From: an uncultured Oscillospiraceae bacterium
GTDB lineage: Bacteria > Bacillota > Clostridia > Oscillospirales > Acutalibacteraceae
NCBI GenBank assembly: GCA_900553255.1
Contig: USCI01000052.1
Coordinates: 1 to 17,734 of the forward strand
DNA length: 17,734 nucleotides
Direction of reading: 5' to 3'
Shown: piece by piece, positions 1 to 6,675 of the stretch
Numbering within the stretch: the first letter of the stretch is position 1
Layout: every line of letters starts with the position of its first letter
Made by a program: the position numbers and the translations under genes
The notes under the pieces: model-generated
The model's database searches: none
What the model was told of the DNA's origin: nothing
What the model saw: only the letters and a program-made list of their open reading frames with translations

Positions 1-9
1 TGCTTTCTT

Positions 10-56
10 CGGGAGTTTTGCGCGATGCGCAAAACATCCCCTCCCGTGACAGCGCC
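10..56. repeat. 47-bp direct repeat, upstream copy
   Basis: This segment matches 1080-1126 in the same orientation at 42 of 47 positions by eye. The two copies bracket the thioredoxin reductase gene. Each contains a small palindrome (TTTTGCGC-N3-GCGC) and an outer GGGAG/CTCCC pairing, so each could fold as a stem-loop. The differences fall mainly in the loop and at one stem edge. No coding function is apparent. It may be one of the dispersed extragenic repeats of this genome. Confidence 0.75.
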
Positions 57-106
57 GCCGCTGTTCCACTTTAGGGCTTCGGCCAAAAGAGGGCGACCGT
101 ACCGCA

Positions 107-130
107 AGCCGGTGTAAGACGGCTGTTTTT
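107..130 (+). terminator. weak terminator-like hairpin upstream of trxB
   Basis: AGCCG (107-111) can pair with CGGCT (120-124) across an 8-base loop and is followed by GTTTTT. The stem is only 5 bp, so it could be a weak Rho-independent terminator of a gene left of the window or simply a leader structure of the following gene. Confidence 0.3.
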
Positions 131-162
131 CGGCAAATCCATTCCAGAAAGGAAGAATGACC

Positions 163-1068
163 ATGCACGATATCGTCATCATCGGCGCCGGCCCGGCCGG
201 CATGACCGCCGCAATTTACGCCGCACGGGCGGGGAAAAGCGTGCTGCTGCTGGAGGCAGAGAGCTACGGCGGGCAGATCACCTATTCGCCGCGGGTGGAG
301 AATTATCCCGGCGTCAGACAGATCAGCGGCAACGCGCTGGCCGCGCAGCTGGTGGATCAGACGCTCGACCTCGGCGTGGAAACCGAGCTGGCCGAGGTGA
401 CCGGGCTGGAAGCGGTGCCGGGCGGCTTTGTGGTGCACAGCGGGGAAGGGGATTTTTCCGCGAAAAGCGTTGTGATCGCGACCGGCGTGAAGCACCGGCG
501 GCTGGGGTTGCCCGGCGAGGAGGAGCTCGCCGGCGTGTCCTACTGCGCGGTGTGCGACGGCGCGTTTTATAAGGGACAGGACGTGGCGGTGGTCGGCGGC
601 GGGGATACCGCTTTGCAGGACGCGCTGTTTCTGGCGGGGCTGTGCCGCTCGGTGACGGTGGTGCACCGCCGGCAGGCGTTCCGCGGGGAGAGGCGGCTGC
701 TCGACCAGCTGCGGGAAAGGGAGAACGTGTCGTTCCGGCTCGACTGCGTCGTGGACGCGCTCGAGGGGGATGGGGAGCTGACCGGGCTGACGCTGCGCAA
801 TGTGGTCACCGGCGAGCGGGAGAGCCTGCCGGCGGCGGGGCTGTTTGTGGCGGTCGGCCAGATCCCGGGCAATGAGGCGTTTGCGGGCGTCCTCGCGCTC
901 GACGAGAGCGGGTATATCCTCGCGGGCGAGGACTGCCGGACCAGCCTGCCGGGGGTGTTCGCGGCGGGGGACTGCCGGCATAAGACGGTGCGGCAGCTGA
1001 CGACCGCGGTCGGCGACGGTGCGGTTGCGGCGCTCGCCGCGTGCCGCTGGGCGGAGAACGGGGAATAA
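163..1068 (+). CDS. trxB: thioredoxin reductase (NADPH-dependent, low-Mr type)
   Basis: A 301-residue flavoprotein that would reduce thioredoxin with NADPH in the cytoplasm. Seen in the sequence: an N-terminal FAD dinucleotide motif GAGPAG (residues 8-13), GGQIT and VENYPG segments, the redox-active CAVC pair (C128, C131), a second Rossmann motif GGGDTA (about 145-150), HRRQAFR (168-174) of the kind that binds the NADPH 2'-phosphate, and the C-terminal FAD motif GVFAAGDC (264-271). Length fits the family (about 305-320). The start at 163 is chosen over the ATG at 157 because the AAAGGAAG ribosome site ends one base before 157 but lies 7-9 bases from 163. No thioredoxin gene is adjacent. The gene sits alone between two 47-bp direct repeats. 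A related ferredoxin- or flavodoxin-linked reductase is possible but the HRR motif favours NADPH. Confidence 0.92.
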   Translation: MHDIVIIGAGPAGMTAAIYAARAGKSVLLLEAESYGGQITYSPRVENYPGVRQISGNALAAQLVDQTLDLGVETELAEVTGLEAVPGGFVVHSGEGDFSAKSVVIATGVKHRRLGLPGEEELAGVSYCAVCDGAFYKGQDVAVVGGGDTALQDALFLAGLCRSVTVVHRRQAFRGERRLLDQLRERENVSFRLDCVVDALEGDGELTGLTLRNVVTGERESLPAAGLFVAVGQIPGNEAFAGVLALDESGYILAGEDCRTSLPGVFAAGDCRHKTVRQLTTAVGDGAVAALAACRWAENGE

Positions 1069-1079
1069 CGCGCAGCCTG

Positions 1080-1126
1080 CGGGAGTTTTGCGCACAGCGC
1101 GAAACGTCCCCTCCCGTGACAGCGCC
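1080..1126. repeat. 47-bp direct repeat, downstream copy
   Basis: Second copy of the 10-56 repeat, starting 12 bases after the trxB stop codon and displaced exactly 1070 bp with no indels. It opens a 567-bp gene-free stretch (1069-1635). That stretch also holds a short GCGGCC-AGACC-TCGCCGC segment (1139-1159) related to the dispersed element at 8823, an AT-rich palindrome (1201-1236) and a chain of hairpins (1292-1630). Confidence 0.75.
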
Positions 1127-1200
1127 TATTCTAGCCCCGCGGCCAGACCTCGCCGCAGCAGTGAAGACAGCCTTGCGGCAATTATTAGCAAATCGCGAAT

Positions 1201-1236
1201 ATCGCGAAATGCGAAATATTATTCGCGTTTCGCGAT
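1201..1236. repeat. AT-rich palindrome (hairpin/cruciform)
   Basis: ATCGCGAAA (1201-1209) is the reverse complement of TTTCGCGAT (1228-1236). Inside it GCGAA (1211-1215) pairs with TTCGC (1222-1226), leaving a 6-base AT loop and one T-G wobble, for a stem of about 15 bp. A further ATCGCGAA lies just upstream at 1192. It stands out from the GC-rich surroundings. Function unknown; a regulator site or extragenic palindrome are both possible. Confidence 0.6.
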
Positions 1237-1291
1237 GAAACGAAAGAGACGTCTCCGCGGAGGAAAACCGCTTCCTGCCGGCCAGTACAAA

Positions 1292-1630
1292 CCCCCGCCC
1301 CGTCGGTCGTTCCGGCGGGGCGGGGGCAGCGTGTCGAAAAACTGGTTGGCAGATAGCAGGTTGCACAAATGCGGCGTGATACGCCGCATCGGGAAACCCC
1401 TTGATAGGGTTTCCCACGACGCAACAGCCCACCGGGCTGTTGCGTCTCCCTTCCTGATCCTTATGAAAGCAAAGGATTTCGCGTCCTGCGGGACGCGCCA
1501 AGGGCTCCGCCCCTTGACCCCGCCGCCTTTTCGAAAAAGGCGGGCGAAAACTTTTTGTGCATTATTTTTTGCGAAACGACTTTTTTGACAGTCTGACCCC
1601 GCCCCGCCGGTTATTCCGGCGGGGCGGGGT
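1292..1630. repeat. 340-bp chain of hairpins with inverted ends
   Basis: Consecutive inverted repeats fill this non-coding segment: 1292-1326 (15-bp GC stem), 1369-1389 (9-bp perfect stem), 1391-1416 (GGGAAACCC type), 1422-1444 (GCAACAGCCC type), 1481-1498 (CGCGTCC type), 1500-1517 (CAAGGG type), 1523-1543 (CCGCCTTTT type) and 1596-1630 (15-bp GC stem). The outer ends are related and inverted. The left hairpin is followed by CAGCGTGTCGAAAAA and the right one, read on the minus strand, by CAGACTGTCAAAAAA; both later run into TGCACAAA. Positions 1327-1368 are the first copy of a 42-bp repeat found identically at 17693-17734. No open frame here has a ribosome site. It resembles a non-autonomous, MITE-like structured element. 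Confidence 0.65.
1596..1630. terminator. intergenic terminator hairpin between trxB and the GH36 gene
   Basis: ACCCCGCCCCGCCGG (1596-1610) pairs perfectly with CCGGCGGGGCGGGGT (1616-1630) around a 5-base loop, followed by TTTTCTTC on the plus strand. It lies 5 bp beyond the stop of the leftward galactosidase gene and also faces transcription coming from the left. The T-run is on the plus side, so termination of rightward transcripts is better supported than of the leftward one. Confidence 0.7.
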
Positions 1631-1635
1631 TTTCT

Positions 1636-3807
1636 TCAGATCCTGGTCAGCGTAAAGGCGCGGGCCTCAAAATCGTAGATAGAGGGGAGTGCGATCCCCG
1701 CACGCATCAGCGCGTCGCCGTTGGCGTCTAGCCCCAGCTCCTCGATGTGGTAGCGGGCGTCGGGATCCAGCCCCGCGAGCTTCAGCCGGCGGTTGGCGGC
1801 GTTGGGGCGGTGCAGCTGCTGCACATACAGCGCGAACGCCCGGGACCGGTCGGGCGACACGAAGCACCATCCGCAGCCGTCGGTGGTGAACGGATCGGCG
1901 AGCCGGTAGAAGTCGCCGTTTACGATCAGGTCGGCGCGCGCCTTGTAGCGCGCGGTCTGCTCCGCGATCTGTGCGCGTTCCTCGTCGGTGAGCGACAGCG
2001 GGTTGAGCTCGTAGCCGAACGACGCGCTCGCCGCCACCAGCTCCCGCGTGGCGAACGGGGTCACCCGGCGTACCCCGTGGTTCGGGCATACCGACACGTG
2101 GGCGGTCATGCACTCGGGCGGGTACACGAGGGAGGTGCCGTACTGGATTTTCAGCCGGGAAATCGCGTCGGAGTTGTCGGAGGTCCAGGTGTGGGGCATG
2201 TAGTACAGCAGCCCGGCGTCGAACCGGCCGCCGCCGCCGGAGCAGCCCTCGAAGATCACATCGGGGAATTCCGTTTCCAGCTCCTCGAGCAAGCGGTAGA
2301 GGCTGAGCATGTAGCGGTGCAGCAGCTCCGGCTGCCGACCGGCGGGCAGGGCGACGGAATACGCGTCGGTGATGTGGCGGTTCATATCCCATTTGACATA
2401 GGAAATCCGGTGGTCACGCAGCACCTCGCCGACCGCCTCCCGCAGGTACTCGCGCACGTCGTCGCGGGAGAGGTCGAGCACCAGCTGGTTGCGGCCGAGA
2501 CAGTACGGCCGGTCGGGATGCCGGATCGCCCAGTCGGGATGGGCGCGGAACAGGTCGCTGTCCGGGGAGACCATTTCCGGCTCGAACCACAGCCCGAACT
2601 TCAGGCCGTTTTCCTCGCAGCAGCGGATCACCGCGTCCAGCCCGCCGGGCAGCTTGCGGCGGTCGACCACCCAGTCGCCCAGCGAGCAGGTGTCGGAATC
2701 CCGGTGTCCGAACCAGCCGTCGTCGAGCACGAACATGTCGATGCCCATTCCCCGGCTGCTGCGGATGATTTCGCACAGCTTTTCCTCGTCGAAGTCGAAA
2801 TAGGCGGCCTCCCAGCTGTTGATGACGATCGGATGCGGGGTGCGGGCGTCCTTAAGCCGGCCGAGGCGCCGGCGGAAGACGCGGTGGAAGTTGCGGGACA
2901 TGCCGCCCAGGCCGTTTTCGCTGTAGGTGACCGCCGCCTCGGGGGTGAGGAACTCCTCGCCGGGCTGAAGCGTCCAGGTGAAGGCGAAGGGGTTGATCCC
3001 GATCTGCATACGGGTGAAATCGAAGGGATCCACCTCGGCGAGGGCGGTGAAATTGCCGCTGTAAATGAGCGCCGCGGCGTATACCTCCCCCTGCCGCTCG
3101 GTGGTCTGCGGCCGGGCGAGGGCGATGAAGGGGTTCTGCTGGTGGCTGGAGGCACCGCGGCGGCTTTCCGCGGCCTGCAGGCCGCTCTGCAGCGGTTTAC
3201 GGTCGATTTCGCGCTCCCGCATATGGGTGCCGGGCAGGCTGATCCGGTCAAAGTCCCTGTCGGGCAGGTCAAAGCTGAAGCTGAGCGCGCGGTGCAGGAT
3301 CACCGGCGCGGCGGTTTCGTTGACGATGCGCAGGCTCGAGGCGATGACGTCCTCATCCGCGCAGATCCCGAGCCGCAGCTCGGCTTTCAGGCCGGTGGGC
3401 GGGTCGATGAGGGTGATCACCAGCGTCTCGTCCTTGCTGTCGAGCTGGGGCATATGGGGCAGCGGCACGCCGCCGGCGATGATCTCGTGGCCGGCATAGC
3501 GCAGGTCGAGGATGCGGCTGCCGTCGGGAAATTCCGCCTCGAGCATGGGGGAGCGGTAGTCGCCGCTGCCGGTCACCGGGCAGGCGGCGGGGATCAGGTC
3601 GAGCGCGTACCGTTCATCCGGCGCGCCGTCGTAAAACGGGTGGAATCCGCTGGGACAGGGCGTCCACAGGCGCAGCAGATCGTCCGGCCGGATGCGCGCG
3701 CCCCAGTATTCCGCCATCAGGTGCCCGTCGAGCACCCGCAGCATAAGGCTGGTGTGCGCCGTATCCAGGTGGAACACCTGCATCTCCTCAAAATAACGTA
3801 TCGACAT
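1636..3807 (-). CDS. alpha-galactosidase, glycoside hydrolase family 36
   Basis: A 723-residue enzyme that should release alpha-1,6-galactose from raffinose-type oligosaccharides or galactomannan fragments. There is no signal peptide, so it acts in the cytoplasm on imported sugars. Seen: an N-terminal beta-rich domain (about 1-310), then the catalytic barrel with FVLDDGWFG (about 359-367), the nucleophile in KWDMNR (D474), CSGGGGR (522-528), and the acid/base in SDNSD (D544). The 70-residue spacing between the two aspartates matches the family, and length fits typical family members (about 730). The start at 3807 is preferred over an in-frame ATG at 3873. A GGGAAAGGCAGG ribosome site precedes 3807 by about 8 bases, and 3873 coincides with the expected transcription start of the promoter at 3880-3908. 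It is monocistronic here; no transporter or regulator gene is adjacent. Confidence 0.93.
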   Translation of the reverse strand: MSIRYFEEMQVFHLDTAHTSLMLRVLDGHLMAEYWGARIRPDDLLRLWTPCPSGFHPFYDGAPDERYALDLIPAACPVTGSGDYRSPMLEAEFPDGSRILDLRYAGHEIIAGGVPLPHMPQLDSKDETLVITLIDPPTGLKAELRLGICADEDVIASSLRIVNETAAPVILHRALSFSFDLPDRDFDRISLPGTHMREREIDRKPLQSGLQAAESRRGASSHQQNPFIALARPQTTERQGEVYAAALIYSGNFTALAEVDPFDFTRMQIGINPFAFTWTLQPGEEFLTPEAAVTYSENGLGGMSRNFHRVFRRRLGRLKDARTPHPIVINSWEAAYFDFDEEKLCEIIRSSRGMGIDMFVLDDGWFGHRDSDTCSLGDWVVDRRKLPGGLDAVIRCCEENGLKFGLWFEPEMVSPDSDLFRAHPDWAIRHPDRPYCLGRNQLVLDLSRDDVREYLREAVGEVLRDHRISYVKWDMNRHITDAYSVALPAGRQPELLHRYMLSLYRLLEELETEFPDVIFEGCSGGGGRFDAGLLYYMPHTWTSDNSDAISRLKIQYGTSLVYPPECMTAHVSVCPNHGVRRVTPFATRELVAASASFGYELNPLSLTDEERAQIAEQTARYKARADLIVNGDFYRLADPFTTDGCGWCFVSPDRSRAFALYVQQLHRPNAANRRLKLAGLDPDARYHIEELGLDANGDALMRAGIALPSIYDFEARAFTLTRI

Positions 3808-3847
3808 GATTGATACCTGCCTTTCCCGCCGGTCCGGCGGATATTTT

Positions 3848-3868
3848 CCGGCATTTTCCAAATGCCGG
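3848..3868. promoter_or_regulatory. perfect palindrome at the start of the galactosidase leader (operator candidate)
   Basis: CCGGCATTT (3848-3856) and AAATGCCGG (3860-3868) form a perfect 9-bp inverted repeat with a 3-base spacer. It lies about 5-25 bases downstream of the expected transcription start of the leftward galactosidase gene. That is a typical position for a repressor operator, or for a 5' stabilising stem-loop in the mRNA. No cognate regulator gene is present in the window. Confidence 0.5.
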
Positions 3869-3879
3869 TACATGCTGTC

Positions 3880-3908
3880 ATTATACCCGAATCCACCCGC
3901 TTTAGCAA
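3880..3908 (-). promoter_or_regulatory. sigma-A-type promoter of the galactosidase gene
   Basis: Read on the minus strand: TTGCTA (3908-3903), a 17-bp spacer, and TATAAT (3885-3880) preceded by GGG. This is a near-consensus housekeeping promoter. It predicts a start near 3873 and a leader of about 65 bases before the ATG at 3807. Confidence 0.8.
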
Positions 3909-3952
3909 GACGTATTATGCCCGGCGCCGCCGTCTTTTTTTATCCGTATTCC

Positions 3953-3981
3953 TTGCAATTTTTTGTTTTTTATGCTATACT
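3953..3981 (+). promoter_or_regulatory. promoter of the degV-like gene
   Basis: TTGCAA (3953-3958), 17-bp spacer, TATACT (3976-3981), with an extended -10 TG at 3973-3974. It drives rightward transcription toward the ATG at 4039. Together with the minus-strand promoter at 3880-3908 it forms a divergent pair whose -35 boxes lie about 45 bp apart. Confidence 0.8.
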
Positions 3982-4038
3982 CCCTTTTACATGTTATCGC
4001 AGCAAAATGGAAATAAAAGAAACGGAGGGCCTCCTAAC

Positions 4039-4893
4039 ATGGGCAGTCGCATCATCCTCAGCGCAGACAGCACCTGTGATCTCGGTGACGAACTCAAGGC
4101 GCGCTATGACGTGCACTATTATCCGTTCCACGTTATGCTCGACGGCCGGACATATGGCGACGGGGTCGACCTGATGCCCGATGATATTTACAGGGTTTAC
4201 CGTGAAAAGAAGGTTCTCCCCAAGACCGCCGCGATCAATACTGCGGAATACGTGGAGTATTTTAAGCAGTGGACCGACCAGGGCTATGAGGTGATCCATC
4301 TCACCCTCGGTTCCGGCCTGTCCGCTACCTATAACAACTGCCGCCTCGCGGCGCAGGAGCTGCCGGGCGTATATGCGATTGACAGCTGCAACCTTTCCAC
4401 CGGTTCCGGGCTGCTGGCGCTCGAGGCCGCCGACCGTATCGCGGCGGGCATGCCGGCCGCGCAGATTGCCGAGGAGGTACGGGCGCTGACCTCCCATGCG
4501 CAGGCCAGCTTTGTCATTGATACGCTGGAATTTCTGTATAAGGGCGGCCGCTGCTCGGCGCTGGCGATGCTTGGCGCGAACATGCTGCAGCTCAAGCCCT
4601 GCATTGAGGTCAACAACGCCGACGGTTCGATGGGGGTCGGCAAAAAATACCGCGGCTCGCTGGATAAGGCGCTCGCGCAGTATGTGAAGGACCGCCTCGA
4701 GGGCCGCACCGATATCCGCAACGAGCGGGCTTTCATCACCCACTCCGGCATTTCGCAGGAGCGTATCGACCTGGTGAAAAAGCTGGTGGAGCAGTACGGC
4801 GATTTTAAGGAGATTTTTGTCACCCGCGCGGGCTGCACGATTTCCTCCCACTGCGGGCCGAATACGCTCGGCGTGCTGTTCATGACAAAATAA
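4039..4893 (+). CDS. DegV family protein (fatty-acid-binding, FakB-like)
   Basis: A 284-residue cytoplasmic protein of the DegV/FakB fold. Characterised members bind a fatty acid and present it to the kinase FakA for phosphorylation; a FakA gene is not in this window. Seen: the N-terminal ILSADSTCDL strand-loop, PFHVMLDGRTYGDG, KTAAINTAEYVEYF (about 62-75), the SGLSATYNN carboxylate-binding loop (92-100), the DTLEFLYKGGRCS segment typical of the family, and the C-terminal GCTISSHCGPNTLGVLF. The start is the ATG at 4039, preceded by GGAGGG at 4024-4029. Longer in-frame starts lie upstream of or within the promoter. The ribosome site is immediately followed by CCTCC, so it could be partly masked by local pairing. 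Length is usual for the family (about 280). The gene ends in a terminator, so it is probably monocistronic. Confidence 0.92.
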   Translation: MGSRIILSADSTCDLGDELKARYDVHYYPFHVMLDGRTYGDGVDLMPDDIYRVYREKKVLPKTAAINTAEYVEYFKQWTDQGYEVIHLTLGSGLSATYNNCRLAAQELPGVYAIDSCNLSTGSGLLALEAADRIAAGMPAAQIAEEVRALTSHAQASFVIDTLEFLYKGGRCSALAMLGANMLQLKPCIEVNNADGSMGVGKKYRGSLDKALAQYVKDRLEGRTDIRNERAFITHSGISQERIDLVKKLVEQYGDFKEIFVTRAGCTISSHCGPNTLGVLFMTK

Positions 4894-4936
4894 CAAAGAC
4901 AAAAGCAGGGGACGCATCGTTCCTGATGTGCGTGTC

Positions 4937-4979
4937 AAAAAAGGCGATAGGCTGCGTAAAGGGGCGCATAGCCTTTTTT
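4937..4979. terminator. bidirectional terminator after the degV-like gene
   Basis: AAAAAAGGC (4937-4945) pairs with GCCTTTTTT (4971-4979), and an inner GGCTGCG/CGC-AGCC pairing extends the stem. The T-run follows the stem on the plus strand, with a matching one on the minus strand. It lies 44 bp after the stop codon at 4893. Confidence 0.75.
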
Positions 4980-5049
4980 GTTCCGAAATCCAAAGGACTC
5001 AGCTGTCGGCACAGAGAAATGCACACAACGATTGCGGGGGAGGACAGTT

Positions 5050-5916
5050 ATGAATAAGTGGCTGGAATATCATGAGGCGATGGAGCGCAGGATCATGGAG
5101 ATGATGCGCCCGGAAGCGCCGAACCCGGCGTATGAGCGGGGCTGGCAGGATTACACGCAGGGCAAATACCGGGAAGCGGCGGGACAGTTTGCGGATTCCG
5201 CCCGGATGTACGAGGAGGCAGGGGCGTCCGACAGCCTGGACTATGCCAGAACGCTGTATGCCTTGGGAGAATTGTATTTGCTTTGGGAAGAGGAAGACGA
5301 ATTTAGCGATCCGGAGGGGGTAAAATCCCTGCCGGAAAAGGCGCGCAGGGCCTATTGTAACGCCCGGGACATCTATGAACGGCACGATCTTACCGATGAA
5401 CAGCAGCTGGAACTGAGCTTCCTGTATGACAGAATCGCCGCCTACTATCGCATGGAAGAAAAGTATGCGGATGCGCTCAGCCTGTGTCAGAAATCGAGGG
5501 AGATCCGCGAGCGGGTGCTGGGTGCCGGGCATGCGTATACCGCCGGGAGCTATAACGATATCGGCAATATGTATTATGCATTGAACGACTATGATGCCGC
5601 GCTGGAATGGTACCGTAAAGCGCATGCCATCAATGAGCAGGTGCTGGGCCGGGCGCATCCTCAGACCGCTCTGGATTGCGGGAATATCGCCTGTGTATAT
5701 AAGGACAAGGGTGATTACGCGGCGGCGATGGAATGGCGTTTGCGGAGTTACCGTTTGATGTTGGAATATGGCGAGGATCCGGAGGATCTGGAGCTGGAGA
5801 CGAAGCAGATGTACGACCTGTATCAGAAGATGTATCCCCGCAAGTGGTTTCAGCGTCCCAAGCCCCGGCCCTTTAACGACTGGCTGTATGAACAGCTGTC
5901 CGGTCAGCCTGACTGA
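5050..5916 (+). CDS. tetratricopeptide (TPR) repeat protein, kinesin-light-chain-like repeats
   Basis: A 288-residue protein with no signal peptide or membrane segment, probably a cytoplasmic scaffold. TPR-like helical pairs are visible at about 27-60 (GKYREAAGQF), 64-113, 121-156 (EKYADALSLCQKSREI), 163-198 (NDYDAALEWYRKAHAI) and 205-240 (GDYAAAMEWRLRSYRL). The third and fourth are closely related, each ending in a VLG-x-(G/A)H hinge as in kinesin-light-chain-type repeats. Both ends lack repeats; the C-terminus is rich in W, P and K (about 264-288). The start at 5050 follows GGGGGAGGAC at 5035-5045. No promoter was obvious in the 70 bp after the degV terminator. The specific partner cannot be told from sequence; association with nearby metabolic genes is not supported. 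Confidence 0.8.
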   Translation: MNKWLEYHEAMERRIMEMMRPEAPNPAYERGWQDYTQGKYREAAGQFADSARMYEEAGASDSLDYARTLYALGELYLLWEEEDEFSDPEGVKSLPEKARRAYCNARDIYERHDLTDEQQLELSFLYDRIAAYYRMEEKYADALSLCQKSREIRERVLGAGHAYTAGSYNDIGNMYYALNDYDAALEWYRKAHAINEQVLGRAHPQTALDCGNIACVYKDKGDYAAAMEWRLRSYRLMLEYGEDPEDLELETKQMYDLYQKMYPRKWFQRPKPRPFNDWLYEQLSGQPD

Positions 5917-5963
5917 GAGGATTTATGAGCCTGCCGGCGGGGCGGTGTTACGCGCTGCATCGG

Positions 5964-6077
5964 CCCCCTCGCCGGGGGTGCCCTGATGTTCCATAAGGAA
6001 CATGGTATTTGTGCAACTTGCTATCTGCCAACCAGTTTTTTGACACGCTGAAGCCGGGGACAGTTCGTCCCCGGCTT
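5964..6077 (-). repeat. hairpin plus 42-bp repeat, inverted copy
   Basis: Positions 6009-6050 are the reverse complement of the 42-bp repeat at 1327-1368 and 17693-17734, with 2 mismatches. As in those copies, it directly abuts a GC-rich hairpin (6051-6077). Beyond it, in element orientation, come a perfect 7-bp stem (5986-5992 with 5997-6003) and a CCCCC/GGGGG stem (5964-5968 with 5974-5978). These hairpins occupy the place of the second and third hairpins at 1369-1416 but have different sequences. This segment and the next repeat fill the 759-bp gene-free interval 5917-6675. Confidence 0.7.
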
Positions 6078-6080
6078 TTT
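6051..6080 (+). terminator. Rho-independent terminator
   Basis: AAGCCGGGGAC (6051-6061) pairs perfectly with GTCCCCGGCTT (6067-6077), followed by TTT and more T, giving a classic rightward terminator. It lies 135 bp beyond the TPR gene and forms the terminal hairpin of the 42-bp repeat element, so the repeat may supply the TPR transcript's end. Confidence 0.8.
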
Positions 6081-6140
6081 CGTGGGAAAAATCCCGGTTT
6101 TGCGGCAGGCCGCGCCCTTTTGACCGGCAGGTTTTTTCCT

Positions 6141-6608
6141 TCCGGCTCACCGGCAGACATACCTGCACATATTTTTGGCGAGGTCTGGCCGCAAAACGGG
6201 ATTGTGCACCCCGTGAACGGGCGCGTGCGGCCACGTCCTTTGATCAGGGCGTCAAAGGACGCAAAACGCCCTGTTTCCCGGCACCAAGCGAAAAACGCTG
6301 TGAGCGTTTTTCGACGGCGCCGAATCGGTGGTGTGGAATCCCCATTCTCCTTATGCTGATTGACCGCAAAAGGCCGATTCCTGCGCTGACGACGACGGCC
6401 GGCTGGAAAGTCACCCCATAACCCGAGCCGCGGCGTCGAAATTGCCCGTGGCAATTTCGCTTGCCGCGAGATAGCAGGTGGAATAACAGCGCTTTTTCGC
6501 CCCTTTTGTGCGCATACAAAAAGGGTTGGCTGCCTGCAATCAGGCGAGATGATGCTGCCGACTCATCGGCAGCCAAACCCGCATACACTTGCGGCGGGGT
6601 TTGGCCGC
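6141..6608 (-). repeat. composite non-coding repeat, minus-strand copy
   Basis: Read on the minus strand, this segment shows the same modules in the same order as 8823-9437. They are GCGGCCAAACC-CGCCGCAAG (6608-6588), a 57-bp block with the hairpin CGAAATTGCC/GGCAATTTCG (6481-6425), GATTCGGCGCC (6326-6316), a TTGGTGCCGGGA block, and GCACAATCCC with GCGGCCAGACCTCGCC (6207-6177). Then comes GCAGGTATGTCTGCCG (6166-6151). The 57-bp block matches 8951-9008 at about 53 positions. No frame carries a ribosome site. The copy is shorter than its partner because the region between modules differs. Confidence 0.7.
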
Positions 6609-6675
6609 ACGGCCAAAAACAGCACCAAACCACACGGAGCCTGTGAGGGATTTTTCCATGCGTTTGACCGAAAGG

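Noticed and set aside
1369..1543. CRISPR array suggested by serial palindromes
   Set aside because: The palindromes differ in sequence and spacing; there is no constant repeat with regular spacers and no cas gene.
1747..3813. A 688-codon plus-strand open frame opposite the galactosidase gene
   Set aside because: It is the antisense of a clear GH36 gene with catalytic motifs; its product is Val/Gly/Ala/Glu-rich with no domain and no ribosome site. High GC makes such long antisense frames common.
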